Notes: generated by a model not told the origin, from the letters alone. A DNA stretch of 33,454 bases from an uncultured Lachnospiraceae bacterium (GCA_910586275.1 CAJUIM010000026.1:1-33454); one strand, 5' to 3'; numbered from the stretch's first letter, positions 1 to 8,640 are shown. Numbers and translations: made by a program.

Positions 1-51
1 TCCCTCCCGTGCGTCCGCCTCTCAACACAACATTCAGGCTGAACTGTTACC
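1..51 (-). repeat. Edge repeat, copy 1 (inverted relative to copy 2)
   Basis: The first 51 bases are the reverse complement of 33399-33449 with a single mismatch. The similarity stops at base 52 on the inner side; the outer side is cut by the window edge, so the full repeat may be longer. It lies outside any gene, just upstream of the MarR gene promoter. I do not recognise the family. A dispersed intergenic repeat is the simplest reading. Confidence 0.85.
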
Positions 52-77
52 AATTTTCAGATACGATTTAGAAAAAG

Positions 78-108
78 TTTGACCCTCAAATCAAAAATGT
101 GGTATACT
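78..108 (+). promoter_or_regulatory. Sigma-A promoter with FabT-type operator
   Basis: TTGACC at 79-84 and TATACT at 103-108 are separated by 18 bases. The palindrome TTTGA-CCC-TCAAA at 78-90 sits on the -35 element and closely matches the operator known for the MarR-family lipid regulator FabT (TTTGAnnnTCAAA core). Because the gene downstream is a FabT-like MarR protein, autorepression is the natural inference. The predicted transcript starts near 115, leaving a leader of about 270 bases. Confidence 0.7.
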
Positions 109-112
109 AATA

Positions 113-148
113 TCCGTCAATGGTGATATCGGCGATGCACCTCTGACG
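113..148 (+). other. Leader hairpin at the 5' end of the marR transcript
   Basis: CCGTCA and TGACGG enclose a second complementary pair, GGTG and CACC, forming an imperfect stem at the predicted 5' end of the transcript. It may protect the mRNA or belong to a larger leader structure that includes the element at 221-315. No known riboswitch consensus was recognised. Confidence 0.45.
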
Positions 149-220
149 GAAGACCGTTTTAAGACACGCTTTAGAGTAGGGATGAAAACCGGAAGCAGAC
201 CTTGGGAAAGGGTAGGCATG

Positions 221-315
221 CTTTTTATGCACACGGGCACCCAAAGGAAGTATGTCAGCGGAAACTGACGGGTGCCCGGCGCACGAGTAGTGGAGAAGGT
301 CATTCCCCTACTCGA
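221..315 (+). repeat. Structured repeat element, copy A
   Basis: This copy matches 20436-20527. An outer stem GGGCACCC (235-242) / GGGTGCCC (270-277) encloses an asymmetric bulge containing AGGAAGTAT and an inner stem GTCAG (254-258) / CTGAC (265-269). A further hairpin GAGTAG (285-290) / CTACTC (308-313) follows. In copy B that third stem has changed on both sides (GTAG/CTAC to GCAG/CTGC), which argues for selection on structure. Here the element lies in the leader of the MarR gene. It could be a cis-regulatory RNA, an independent small RNA or a REP-like mobile palindrome. Confidence 0.7.
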
Positions 316-385
316 TTCCTGTACAAAGCATTTTTCAGACACACTCTATGAAAGGATATGTGGGAGAAAAGTACGGGGTGTTACT

Positions 386-838
386 GTGGAGATAAAACAG
401 AGGTTAAATGAAGTATTAGTAAAATTGTTCCGCAATATCAATGACATTGAAGGGCGGGCAATAAAGACGGAAGAATATAGCGACATGACTGCTAATGACA
501 TGCATGTCATTGAGGCCATAGGCACTAAGGCTCCCAGAAACATGTCGGCAGTTGCAAAATCTCTCGGCGTAACTACGGGGACACTGACCATATCGGTAAA
601 CAGTCTGGTAAAAAAAGGTTATGTGGAACGCATAAGAAGTGAAGAGGACAGGCGCGTGGTATTGGTATCATTGTCGCCCAAAGGAAAAAAAGCGTATCTG
701 CAGCATGAGGAATTCCATGAGGAAATGATAGATGCCATAGTAGCCCAGCTGAATGAGGAAGAAAAATGTGTATTGGAAAACGCCCTGAAAAACCTGAATG
801 AATTTTTTTCGGAGAAGAGCAGGTTGGGAAAAGGATAG
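386..838 (+). CDS. MarR-family regulator, FabT-like
   Basis: This is a 150-residue winged-helix repressor. The central segment has the MarR DNA-binding helix-turn-helix (around MSAVAKSLGVTTGTLTISVN) followed by the wing motif RSEEDRRVVLVSLSPKG, flanked by the dimerisation helices. FabT relatives control fatty-acid synthesis in Firmicutes, sensing acyl-ACP; that assignment is supported here by the FabT-type operator at 78-90, but no fab genes are visible in the window. The start is chosen as GTG at 386 because homologous proteins begin there and GGGGTG lies a few bases upstream. An in-frame GTG at 272 would add residues encoded by the structured leader. The oligoendopeptidase gene follows after 36 bases and may be co-transcribed. 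Confidence 0.85.
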   Translation: MEIKQRLNEVLVKLFRNINDIEGRAIKTEEYSDMTANDMHVIEAIGTKAPRNMSAVAKSLGVTTGTLTISVNSLVKKGYVERIRSEEDRRVVLVSLSPKGKKAYLQHEEFHEEMIDAIVAQLNEEEKCVLENALKNLNEFFSEKSRLGKG

Positions 839-874
839 GGGACGGAATAAGACATAAAGAAAGGAAATGAGAAA

Positions 875-2560
875 ATGGACAAGATGATGAAGTTCAAAGA
901 TTTGCCCTATGAAAGGGTAGTGTATGAGGATGTGGAGAAAGAGTACCATAAGCTTATGGAAGACTTTAAAGCGGCAAAGAACGGAGAGGAACAGTTTGAA
1001 GTGCATAAAAAATATTATGCGCTGAGCAATAAGACAGCCACAATGATGACCATTGCCAAAATCCGTTATGACATTGATACTGCCGATGAATTTTACAGCA
1101 AAGAAAATGATTACTATGACGAGATAGAGCCAAAACTGTCAAATCTGACTGTGGAATATAAGAAAGCTCTATATGAATCCCCTTACAGGGAATGCTTAGA
1201 GGGTAAAATCGGGAAAGTGGCCTTTAAAAATATGGAATTGGAACTGAAGTCTTTTGACGAAAAACTGATTCCGCTTATGCAGGAAGAAAATGCCCTTAAG
1301 ACAAAATATGATAAGATCATTGCCGGGGCGGAAATCGAATGGGAAGGGGAGACGCTGAATCTTTCTTTGCTGCGTCCTTATCTGACAAGTAATGACAGAA
1401 ATGTCAGAAGGAAAGCTTATGAGAAATACAGTGCATTCTTTCAGTCTTGGGCAGAAGAACTGGACGAGATTTTTGACAAGCTGGTAAAAAACCGGACAGA
1501 GCAGGCGAAACAGATGGGATATGAGAATTATATTGAATTGGGATATTACCGGATGAACCGCAACTGCTATGACCAGAAAATGGTGGAAAATTATAGGAAA
1601 CAGGTGAAGGAGTATTTTGTTCCTTTTGCAGAGAAAATGCATGAAAGAAGACGGCAGAGATTAGGGCTGGAGAAGCTGTCTTATATTGACGAAAGTGTGT
1701 ACTTCCCTAACGGAAATCCGGCACCCATCGGTACGCCGGAGGAAATTATCGGCGAAGGGCAGAAAATGTATTCGGAAATGTCCCCGGAGACAAAGGAATT
1801 CTTTGATTTCATGATGGAGAACGAACTGTTTGACGTTCTGGGCAGGAAGACAAAGAAAGCGGGAGGATATATGACTACTTTGCCGGAGTATGGCGCACCG
1901 TTTATCTTTGCCAATTTCAACGGCACCAGCGGCGACGTGGATGTAATTACCCATGAGTGCGGCCATGCTTTCCAAGGATATTTGGCGGCAAAGGATCCGA
2001 TACAGGAACATTGGGACATAACAATGGAAACAGCCGAGATTCATTCCATGTCCATGGAATTTTTCACGGGAAAATGGTTTGAGAAGTTTTTCGGCGACAG
2101 GACAGAGGACTTTAGGATGATGCAGCTGGAGGATGCGGCAATATTTATTCCTTACGGCTGTATGGTGGATGAGTTTCAGCATATTGTATATGCCAATCCG
2201 GCACTGACTCCGGAAGAAAGGCGGCAGGAATGGATGAAGCTGGAGAAGGTATATCGGCCTCATATGGATTATGAAGGGGATTCATTCTTTGGGCAGGGCG
2301 GATTCTGGCAGAAACAGCACCATATCTACCGTTATCCTTTCTACTATATTGATTACTGTCTTGCACAGACATGTGCTTTTGAATATAAAGTAATGATGGA
2401 TGAAGATTATGAAAAGGCTTGGCAGAGTTATCTGAAATTATGCAGGCTGTCCGCATCGGGATTTTATACGGATATGCTGAAAGAAGTGGGGCTGGAAAGT
2501 CCTTTCGAGGATGGCTGCCTGGAAAATATTGTTTCCAAATTAGAGAACAAACTGAATTGA
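875..2560 (+). CDS. M3-family oligoendopeptidase (PepF-like)
   Basis: This is a 561-residue cytoplasmic zinc metallopeptidase that would degrade short peptides. The M3 signature is clear: H360-E361-C-G-H364 supplies two zinc ligands and the catalytic glutamate, and E389 in an ExxS motif 25 residues later is the expected third ligand. The N-terminal half is helical, as in other M3 enzymes, and the C-terminal part contains the HxxYRYPFYYIDY stretch that shapes the substrate site in this family. Length is normal for the family. The ATG at 875 follows AAAGGAAA. The gene ends at a strong bidirectional terminator shared with the convergent DUF885 gene. The family is sure; the exact peptide specificity cannot be read. 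Confidence 0.95.
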   Translation: MDKMMKFKDLPYERVVYEDVEKEYHKLMEDFKAAKNGEEQFEVHKKYYALSNKTATMMTIAKIRYDIDTADEFYSKENDYYDEIEPKLSNLTVEYKKALYESPYRECLEGKIGKVAFKNMELELKSFDEKLIPLMQEENALKTKYDKIIAGAEIEWEGETLNLSLLRPYLTSNDRNVRRKAYEKYSAFFQSWAEELDEIFDKLVKNRTEQAKQMGYENYIELGYYRMNRNCYDQKMVENYRKQVKEYFVPFAEKMHERRRQRLGLEKLSYIDESVYFPNGNPAPIGTPEEIIGEGQKMYSEMSPETKEFFDFMMENELFDVLGRKTKKAGGYMTTLPEYGAPFIFANFNGTSGDVDVITHECGHAFQGYLAAKDPIQEHWDITMETAEIHSMSMEFFTGKWFEKFFGDRTEDFRMMQLEDAAIFIPYGCMVDEFQHIVYANPALTPEERRQEWMKLEKVYRPHMDYEGDSFFGQGGFWQKQHHIYRYPFYYIDYCLAQTCAFEYKVMMDEDYEKAWQSYLKLCRLSASGFYTDMLKEVGLESPFEDGCLENIVSKLENKLN

Positions 2561-2572
2561 CCGCGGATTACC

Positions 2573-4534
2573 TTAAAAAACATATCCCCTGCCACATGCG
2601 GCAGGGGATATGTTTTTGGATCGTGCCTGCGTAATATGTGACGCCGGCATTTCTAATTGCAATCTTAAATTGGTAAAATCCGCAGGGCCGTTTTCCAGAT
2701 AAAATTTGTGGAACCGGTAGTCACTGTAGGAACTTCCCCAAATATTCATGGCAGTCCTCTTCAAATCCAATATTTCCAGATAGCCGAGATAATACTTTAG
2801 GTAAGTGGCAGGCTCTTCCACAATATATTCATAAATGGAACGTGTGGTGACCGGCGTGGAAATACCTACAGAGGACAGCATTTTATGTATCTCGCTGTAA
2901 CTTGCGCCTTCGTAATGAACTGCAATATCAATCAGGGAGTAGAGGCAAAGCTGAATCTGCCGGTCCAGCTTGTAGACCTCATATAATATCTCTGCTTCCG
3001 GCAATTCCGCTTTCATCAGTTCTTTGGCATAATCATAGGATTCCAGTTCCACATACATGGCCCAGCCTTCTACATAACCACCGTAGTTCAGAAGGGAACG
3101 GACCAGGTTCGTTTTTGCTTTCCTAAAATAGAGCTGACTGTAGACGGTCTGATACAAATGGCCCGGATAGCCCTCATGAGACAGAGTGGTATACAGTTCT
3201 ATGCCGTGAGGATTGTTTTTCCGGTTAATATAGATAACATTTTCGTGGATGTCATCCATAGGGGGTGTGAGATAAAAGGCCGGACTGCAATATTCTTCCA
3301 AGTTTTCGGAAATATATTTTATGGTGCAGACGGGCATTTCCCCGCTGTTATTTTCGGATGTCTTATTTCCTTTCGGCTTTCCGGTAACGGAGGATGCTTC
3401 ACCGGTCTGGGTCACTTCCTTCAGATCGGGAAATTGGCCCGACATGACTTGCTGCAGGTTTTGGAGCATATCCGATGGTTTGGAGTATGCAAAAGCATCG
3501 GCAGCGGAACCGGACAGGGAAGCCAGCCCGGGATTTTTCCGTAAAAGGGCGGAAAGGGCTTCCAGATTGTTATTGAAGTCACGGAACAGCATTATTTTGA
3601 TATCATCTATATCCCGGTAGGATCCGGTGCCGGAATGTATCAGGTAAAGATAGTACTCTTTGCCTTCCGGGTAGTGGGAGAGGCCGTTTTCATTTGTGCC
3701 GCTTCCTTTTAAAAGGAGCAGCTCATCTCCTATTTTCCGGTAGGCGGGAAGCATTACGGTTGTGAGCAGACGGGAATTTTCGGATAGATAGCCGGCTTTT
3801 TCCTCTTCCGTAATAAGGCCGTCCCGGAGCAGCGGCTCCAGCCGTTCTTCAAAGGTAGTGTTCAGGAAATGCTGTTCCGATTCCAGCAAAGAAGGATCCA
3901 TGATGGTGTCGCATTGGCGGATTACTTTATCCACAGAGTAGTCAGGCATAAATAATCCCAAGGATGACTGGTCTTTCAGATAATCGGCAATTCCTTCAAA
4001 ATAAGTGTCGGTCTGATCCAGCAGGGAGAGATAGTCTTCCACATCCTGTTTTGTGCGGAATGTATACTCTGCCAATAAAATAGGAAGCTGGGACTGTGCG
4101 CCCGAGGAGGGGGAAAGGGGATTGGAATAGTAGTACATTTCCATTCCTTCTTTCTCACATTCCAAATAAGGCAGCAGCAGACGGTATGTGTATGCATCGC
4201 CGTCCTTCAGTTTTTTTTCATTCAGTCCGTGCAGAAAGTCTATGGAAGCATTCAGTTCTTCCTTGGAGTTCTCCGTCCTGTCTTTGGAATAGGAAGGGAG
4301 AACCGGAGTATAAGAATCTAAACCGTAGTCGGCAGGAAATGCGACAGTATAATGCATGTTCAAAGTATTGCCGGTCAGCTCGGAAAGAAAGAACTCGTCA
4401 CAGAAGTCCTGAAAAGCCCGGGCATCCCTGCCGGCAAAAAAAAGAACCGCGCCGGAAAGAAGGATAAAGCACAGGGCGGAACATAATACAGCCTTGCGCT
4501 TGGTGGAAAGAGGTGGGAAATTAAATTTATTCAC
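2573..4534 (-). CDS. DUF885 family protein, membrane-anchored predicted zinc peptidase
   Basis: This is a 653-residue protein with a single N-terminal hydrophobic segment (residues about 14-33) following a basic stretch, so it is probably exported and anchored or cleaved. No lipobox cysteine is seen. The DUF885 hallmark HEGYPGH lies in the middle of the protein and resembles a gluzincin metal-binding motif; peptidase activity is an inference from that motif. Start is GTG at 4534, with AGGT about 9 bases upstream. The final residues (about ISPAACGRGYVF) are encoded by the terminator hairpin, which is unusual. It is divergent from cca and convergent with the M3 peptidase. Confidence 0.85.
   Translation of the reverse strand: MNKFNFPPLSTKRKAVLCSALCFILLSGAVLFFAGRDARAFQDFCDEFFLSELTGNTLNMHYTVAFPADYGLDSYTPVLPSYSKDRTENSKEELNASIDFLHGLNEKKLKDGDAYTYRLLLPYLECEKEGMEMYYYSNPLSPSSGAQSQLPILLAEYTFRTKQDVEDYLSLLDQTDTYFEGIADYLKDQSSLGLFMPDYSVDKVIRQCDTIMDPSLLESEQHFLNTTFEERLEPLLRDGLITEEEKAGYLSENSRLLTTVMLPAYRKIGDELLLLKGSGTNENGLSHYPEGKEYYLYLIHSGTGSYRDIDDIKIMLFRDFNNNLEALSALLRKNPGLASLSGSAADAFAYSKPSDMLQNLQQVMSGQFPDLKEVTQTGEASSVTGKPKGNKTSENNSGEMPVCTIKYISENLEEYCSPAFYLTPPMDDIHENVIYINRKNNPHGIELYTTLSHEGYPGHLYQTVYSQLYFRKAKTNLVRSLLNYGGYVEGWAMYVELESYDYAKELMKAELPEAEILYEVYKLDRQIQLCLYSLIDIAVHYEGASYSEIHKMLSSVGISTPVTTRSIYEYIVEEPATYLKYYLGYLEILDLKRTAMNIWGSSYSDYRFHKFYLENGPADFTNLRLQLEMPASHITQARSKNISPAACGRGYVF
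2575..2617. terminator. Bidirectional intrinsic terminator
   Basis: An 18-bp perfect stem (2576-2593 with 2600-2617) has an A-run on one side and a T-run on the other, so it can stop transcription in both directions. It serves the M3 peptidase gene (+) and the DUF885 gene (-). On the minus strand it overlaps the last codons and the stop codon of the DUF885 gene. Confidence 0.95.
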
Positions 4535-4601
4535 TGGAATTACCTGATGATGTTTTTTTCAGTATATGTGCGGCATGGAGGAAAAATGACAGGGGCATAT
4601 G

Positions 4602-4630
4602 TTGACAAAACGGATAAAGTGCCATAAGAT
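4602..4630 (+). promoter_or_regulatory. Sigma-A promoter of cca
   Basis: TTGACA (4602-4607) and TAAGAT (4625-4630) are separated by exactly 17 bases, about 80 bases before the cca start, within the divergent intergenic region. Confidence 0.75.
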
Positions 4631-4708
4631 AAAGTTGCAAATTTTCCGCATAAGACATGCATTGGGAAGGCAACGGAAAAGAGTTCATGACGGATATGGG
4701 GGGTAAGG

Positions 4709-6037
4709 ATGGAAATAAAGCTGCCGGATAAGGTAAGGAAAATAATCGAGAGGATGGAAGCCGCCGGATATGAGGCATATGCGGTGGGCGGATGCGTAAG
4801 GGATTCCGTGATCGGCCGGGTGCCTGATGACTGGGATATTACGACCTCAGCCAATCCACAGCAGGTGAAAGCACTTTTCAGGCATACGGTGGACACCGGC
4901 ATTCAGCATGGCACGGTTACCGTCATACTGGAGAAAGAAGGGTTTGAGGTGACTACTTACCGTATCGACGGAGAATATGAGGACGGCAGGCATCCGAAGA
5001 ATGTAACTTTTACCAGCCAATTGGAAGAGGATCTGAGGCGCAGGGATTTTACGGTCAATGCCATGGCTTACAATGAACGGAAGGGGCTGATTGATGTTTT
5101 CGGCGGAGCGGAAGACATTAGGAACGGAATCATACGATGCGTGGGAAAAGCGGAAGAACGTTTTGGCGAGGATGCATTGCGCATGATGCGGGCGGTCCGT
5201 TTCTCCGCACAGCTGGGATATTCTATCGAAGAGGGGACGCTTGCCGCCATAAAGGCAATGGCAGGCAATCTGAAAAAGATAAGCGCGGAAAGAATCCGGA
5301 CGGAATTGGTAAAGCTTTTGGTTTCGCCGCACCCGGACTTTCTGCGGGTATGTTATGAGACAGGCATTGCCGCAGCGGTATTGCCGGAATTTGCCGTCTG
5401 CATGGAGACGGCACAGAACAATCCGCATCATTGCTATACGGTGGGAGAGCATATACTGCAGTCTATGGTGCATGTGAAATGTGAAAAAACGCTGCGTCTT
5501 GCCATGCTGCTGCATGATATCGGCAAGCCGACGATGAAAACTACGGACGAAGACGGCAGGGATCATTTTCATGGGCATGCTTCGGTCAGTGCGGATATGG
5601 CAAGGAAAATTCTCCGCCGCCTGAGATTTGACAATGATACGCTCCGCACGGTGGAAAGGCTGGTATTATATCATGATTATCCGGTGGAACCTACAAAGAG
5701 GAGTGTGAGGCGGGCAATCAGCAAAATCGGGGAAGATATCTTCCCTCTCCTGACGGAAGTGAAAAAAGCGGATATGCTGGCACAGAGCGCATACCGGAGA
5801 GAAGAAAAGGAAGAGCAGCTAAAGGCGGTAAAGGAAGTTTATGATGAGGTGATAAAGGACGGTGACTGTGTATCTTTAAAGATGCTGGCCATTACGGGAA
5901 ACGACCTGATGGAAGCCGGCATGAAACCGGGAAAAGAAATGGGTGAGGTACTGCATAGGCTGTTGGAGGCCGTGCTGGAGGAGCCGGAGAAAAATACGAA
6001 GGAAGAATTGCTCAGGCTGTATGAATACTTTCTGTAG
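4709..6037 (+). CDS. cca: CCA-adding tRNA nucleotidyltransferase
   Basis: This 442-residue enzyme builds or repairs the 3' CCA end of tRNAs. The nucleotidyltransferase head carries GGCVRD (about residues 28-33) and the DWDITTSA metal-binding motif with two aspartates, followed by DFTVNAMAY and the RMMRAVRFSAQLGY RNA-binding neck. An HD domain follows (H269-D270 in LLHDIGKP). Such HD-containing class II enzymes are usual in Clostridia. The start ATG at 4709 is preceded by a G-rich stretch GGGGGG-TAAGG that acts as a ribosome site. Neither tRNA gene in this window encodes its own CCA, which agrees with a need for this enzyme. Confidence 0.96.
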   Translation: MEIKLPDKVRKIIERMEAAGYEAYAVGGCVRDSVIGRVPDDWDITTSANPQQVKALFRHTVDTGIQHGTVTVILEKEGFEVTTYRIDGEYEDGRHPKNVTFTSQLEEDLRRRDFTVNAMAYNERKGLIDVFGGAEDIRNGIIRCVGKAEERFGEDALRMMRAVRFSAQLGYSIEEGTLAAIKAMAGNLKKISAERIRTELVKLLVSPHPDFLRVCYETGIAAAVLPEFAVCMETAQNNPHHCYTVGEHILQSMVHVKCEKTLRLAMLLHDIGKPTMKTTDEDGRDHFHGHASVSADMARKILRRLRFDNDTLRTVERLVLYHDYPVEPTKRSVRRAISKIGEDIFPLLTEVKKADMLAQSAYRREEKEEQLKAVKEVYDEVIKDGDCVSLKMLAITGNDLMEAGMKPGKEMGEVLHRLLEAVLEEPEKNTKEELLRLYEYFL

Positions 6038-6051
6038 TTGGTTCATAAGAT
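6023..6051 (+). promoter_or_regulatory. Candidate sigma-E (sporulation) promoter
   Basis: GAATACT (6023-6029) and CATAAGAT (6044-6051) are separated by 14 bases, matching the layout of the mother-cell sigma-E consensus. The -10 part also fits the sigma-K pattern CATAnnnTA. It lies at the very end of cca, 46 bases before the CotS-like start. Placement before a coat-type gene supports it; the similarity itself is moderate. Confidence 0.5.
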
Positions 6052-6096
6052 AGGATAGGCCGAGAAGGCCAGGAACCGAAAATGGGAGGTATTTAT

Positions 6097-7098
6097 GTGA
6101 ATGACAGGGCAGTCAGCGTGCTTGAAAACTATGAAATAGAAGTGCTTCGCACATGGAAAGGCCGGGGGGCGATATTGTGTGAGTCCGATAAGGGATTATT
6201 GATTTTAAAAGAATATAACGGGCCGAAAGATAAGGTCATTTTTCAGGACGCACTGCTTCAAAGCATCCGGCAGCGGGGATTCCTTGCGGCAGAAAGCCTT
6301 CTGAAAACAAAGGAAGGGGAACTTATTGCATACGATCAGGACCGGGTGCCATATATTCTGAAGACTTATTTCGAGGGGAAAGAATGTAATCTCCGTGACA
6401 TTAAGGAGTGTGTGCAGGCAGTAAAGACCTTGGCAAAACTTCATGAAGCGGCTCAAATGGAAGAGAGGGACATTTCAGGCCAGAGTCAGAGGATGGAACG
6501 GGGAATTGACAAAGACTATGAAAAACATAACAGGGAACTGAAAAAGGTACGGAAGTTTCTGAAGGATAAAAGCCAGAAAACCAATTTTGAGATTTTCCTG
6601 CTGAAGAACTATGACTATTTTCTGAATATGGCATTACGGACGGCAGAGGAAGTCTCCGCCTATTCTGCCGAAAACGGAAAAGAGGATGCGCCCTGCATTA
6701 TCTGCCACGGGGATTATCAATATCACAATATTATTGTGGGGAGCCATGGAATGGAAGGAATGGCCGTGGTGAACTTTGAAAAGTGTGTATGGGATAATCC
6801 TGTCAGGGATTTGTATCTGTTTATGCGGAAACTGTTGGAAAAGAGCGGATGGTCGCAGGAGCTGGGGACATTGCTGTTGGATACTTACCGCAGGGAACGT
6901 CCGCTGCAGCCCGAAGACTGCCGGCAGCTGTATTTCAGGCTGCTTTATCCGGAAAAATTTTGGAAAATTGCCAATTTCTATTATAATTCCGGTAAAGCGT
7001 GGATACCGGGACGAAATATGGATAAACTGGAGAAGCTTTTGGCGCAGGAACAGGAGAAAATACGTTTTCTGGAAAATTTTAAAAGTATGTACGGCTGA
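6097..7098 (+). CDS. CotS-family spore coat protein (kinase-like fold)
   Basis: This is a 333-residue protein of the CotS/YutH type, related to aminoglycoside phosphotransferases and associated with the spore coat. The catalytic-loop motif HGDYQYHN is present (H204, D206, N211). The following metal-binding position, normally an aspartate in kinases, is asparagine here (N226 in VVNFE), so ordinary kinase activity is doubtful. The start is GTG at 6097: the apparent ATG at 6082 is part of the ribosome site GGGAGGT, which sits 6 bases before the GTG. A sigma-E-like promoter precedes it, so expression in the mother cell is likely. The family is clear; the exact role in the coat is unknown. Confidence 0.85.
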   Translation: MNDRAVSVLENYEIEVLRTWKGRGAILCESDKGLLILKEYNGPKDKVIFQDALLQSIRQRGFLAAESLLKTKEGELIAYDQDRVPYILKTYFEGKECNLRDIKECVQAVKTLAKLHEAAQMEERDISGQSQRMERGIDKDYEKHNRELKKVRKFLKDKSQKTNFEIFLLKNYDYFLNMALRTAEEVSAYSAENGKEDAPCIICHGDYQYHNIIVGSHGMEGMAVVNFEKCVWDNPVRDLYLFMRKLLEKSGWSQELGTLLLDTYRRERPLQPEDCRQLYFRLLYPEKFWKIANFYYNSGKAWIPGRNMDKLEKLLAQEQEKIRFLENFKSMYG

Positions 7099-7182
7099 TA
7101 CTTTTGGCTTTTCTTTTTCACCGGATTAGTATATAATAACAAAATACATAAGTTTTTTTGGGATTCAGATGAGGAGGTTTTC

Positions 7183-8640
7183 ATGCACGGAAGTCTTTTT
7201 GGGAAAAAAGGGAAACCGATACTTGTGGCGGTATCAGTGCTTTCTATATTGACGATGGGGATGATTGCCACCGGCTTTCTGGCGGGGAGCGGCAGCAAAG
7301 GGATGGCATATGAGTCGGATTATGAAAAATTTGATTCCGGTTTTGTCATTGCGCAGCCCGGAAGTTACGACTCGGCAGACACTGCGGTCATCAGGGAATT
7401 GGATATGGAACAAAGGAAGATTACCTTCATGAATATCGAAACGGGTAAATATTATACGCTGGATTATGACGGGGCAACCTTGATTGCGGATAAATACGGC
7501 AATGGCATGTCCATGTCCCAGATGCATGACGGAGATATAGTGGATGTAACATTCTTAAGAAGCAGGAAAAAATTATCCAGCATAAAATTGTCCGACAGTG
7601 CATGGGTAATGGAGAATGTGGAGAAATATAGCTTTGATGTGCTGGAGAAAAGTGCGGAAGTGGGCAGCGGCATATACAGTTTAAGAAATAATCTGGTTGT
7701 CTCTTCCGAAGGGAAGGATGCTCAGCTGGAAGATATTATCAGAGGCGACGTGGTATCCGTCAGCGGAGTGGGAAACAGTGTGTACAGCGTGGTAGTGGAA
7801 GAAGGACACGGATATCTGCGGCTGAGCGCAAACGATTATCTGAAAGGCGGATGGATAGAAGTCGGTCAGGCAGTGATTCAGCAGATAACGGAAGATATGC
7901 TGCTGGTAGTGCCGGAGGGCAGCTATAATGTGCATCTGACGGCAAACGGAATTGATGAAGTAAGGCAGGTTACCGTTTATAGAAATCAGGAACTGACCTT
8001 GGATGTCAGCGGCTTGGAGCCGGAAGCGCCGAAAGTGGGAAAAATCGTATTTGCAATCAGCCCCAGCAACGCATCCGTGCTGATTGACGGCGAACAGGTG
8101 GATATCAGCGGTCCGGTGGAAGTGGAATACGGCGTGCACCAGCTGATGGTCAGGGCGGACGGCTATGAGACGGTGACGCAATACATACGGGTAGGGCAGG
8201 AATTGGCCAGCATCAGTATTACGTTGGAGGAAGAAGAGCCGGGAACGGCACAGAAGGACGATGATGCGGCGGACAGCAGCGTAAGCGGCAATGGATCGGA
8301 AATATCAGCCAGCGATTTAAGTTCTTATAAGGTATATATCCAGTCGCCGGAAGATGTGGAAGTATATTGGGACGGCGTATATAAGGGATTGGCACCGGTA
8401 AGCTTTAAAAAAGAGTCAGGAATCCATACCGTTACCTTACGCAAGCCGGGTTATGTGACCAAGAGCTATACGGTGCAGATTGACGAAGAAGAAAATGACG
8501 TGACTTATTCCTTCTCTTCTCTGATAAAGGAAACGGAAATAACAAATACAGTCAGCGGAAACGGCAGCGTCAGCGGGAACAAAAGCGTCAGCGGCAACAG
8601 CAGCGACAAAGACAGCTATGTCAGCGGCAACCGTCCGTAA
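7183..8640 (+). CDS. Membrane-anchored PEGA-domain protein
   Basis: This is a 485-residue protein. After a short basic start, residues about 12-35 form a transmembrane or signal-anchor segment. The middle is an extracytoplasmic beta-rich region. Two PEGA domains follow (about residues 287-350, containing ASVLIDGEQVDISGPVEVEYG, and about 383-450, containing VEVYWDGVYKGLAPVSF); PEGA domains are associated with surface and cell-envelope proteins. The tail is low-complexity with repeated VSGN units, and one more VSGN lies between the two PEGA domains. Start is ATG at 7183 behind GAGGAGG. A TATAAT at 7132-7137 may be the -10 of its promoter, but no good -35 is seen. mazG follows 58 bases later. 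Function is not known. Confidence 0.8.
   Translation: MHGSLFGKKGKPILVAVSVLSILTMGMIATGFLAGSGSKGMAYESDYEKFDSGFVIAQPGSYDSADTAVIRELDMEQRKITFMNIETGKYYTLDYDGATLIADKYGNGMSMSQMHDGDIVDVTFLRSRKKLSSIKLSDSAWVMENVEKYSFDVLEKSAEVGSGIYSLRNNLVVSSEGKDAQLEDIIRGDVVSVSGVGNSVYSVVVEEGHGYLRLSANDYLKGGWIEVGQAVIQQITEDMLLVVPEGSYNVHLTANGIDEVRQVTVYRNQELTLDVSGLEPEAPKVGKIVFAISPSNASVLIDGEQVDISGPVEVEYGVHQLMVRADGYETVTQYIRVGQELASISITLEEEEPGTAQKDDDAADSSVSGNGSEISASDLSSYKVYIQSPEDVEVYWDGVYKGLAPVSFKKESGIHTVTLRKPGYVTKSYTVQIDEEENDVTYSFSSLIKETEITNTVSGNGSVSGNKSVSGNSSDKDSYVSGNRP

Noticed and set aside
113..385. Known riboswitch in the long marR leader
   Set aside because: I compared it by eye with the TPP, FMN, cobalamin, lysine, c-di-GMP and T-box consensus motifs and found no match; only generic stems and the duplicated element remain.
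8533..8630. Short repeats resembling a CRISPR array
   Set aside because: They are in-frame codon repeats encoding VSGN in the PEGA protein, too short and without regular spacers.
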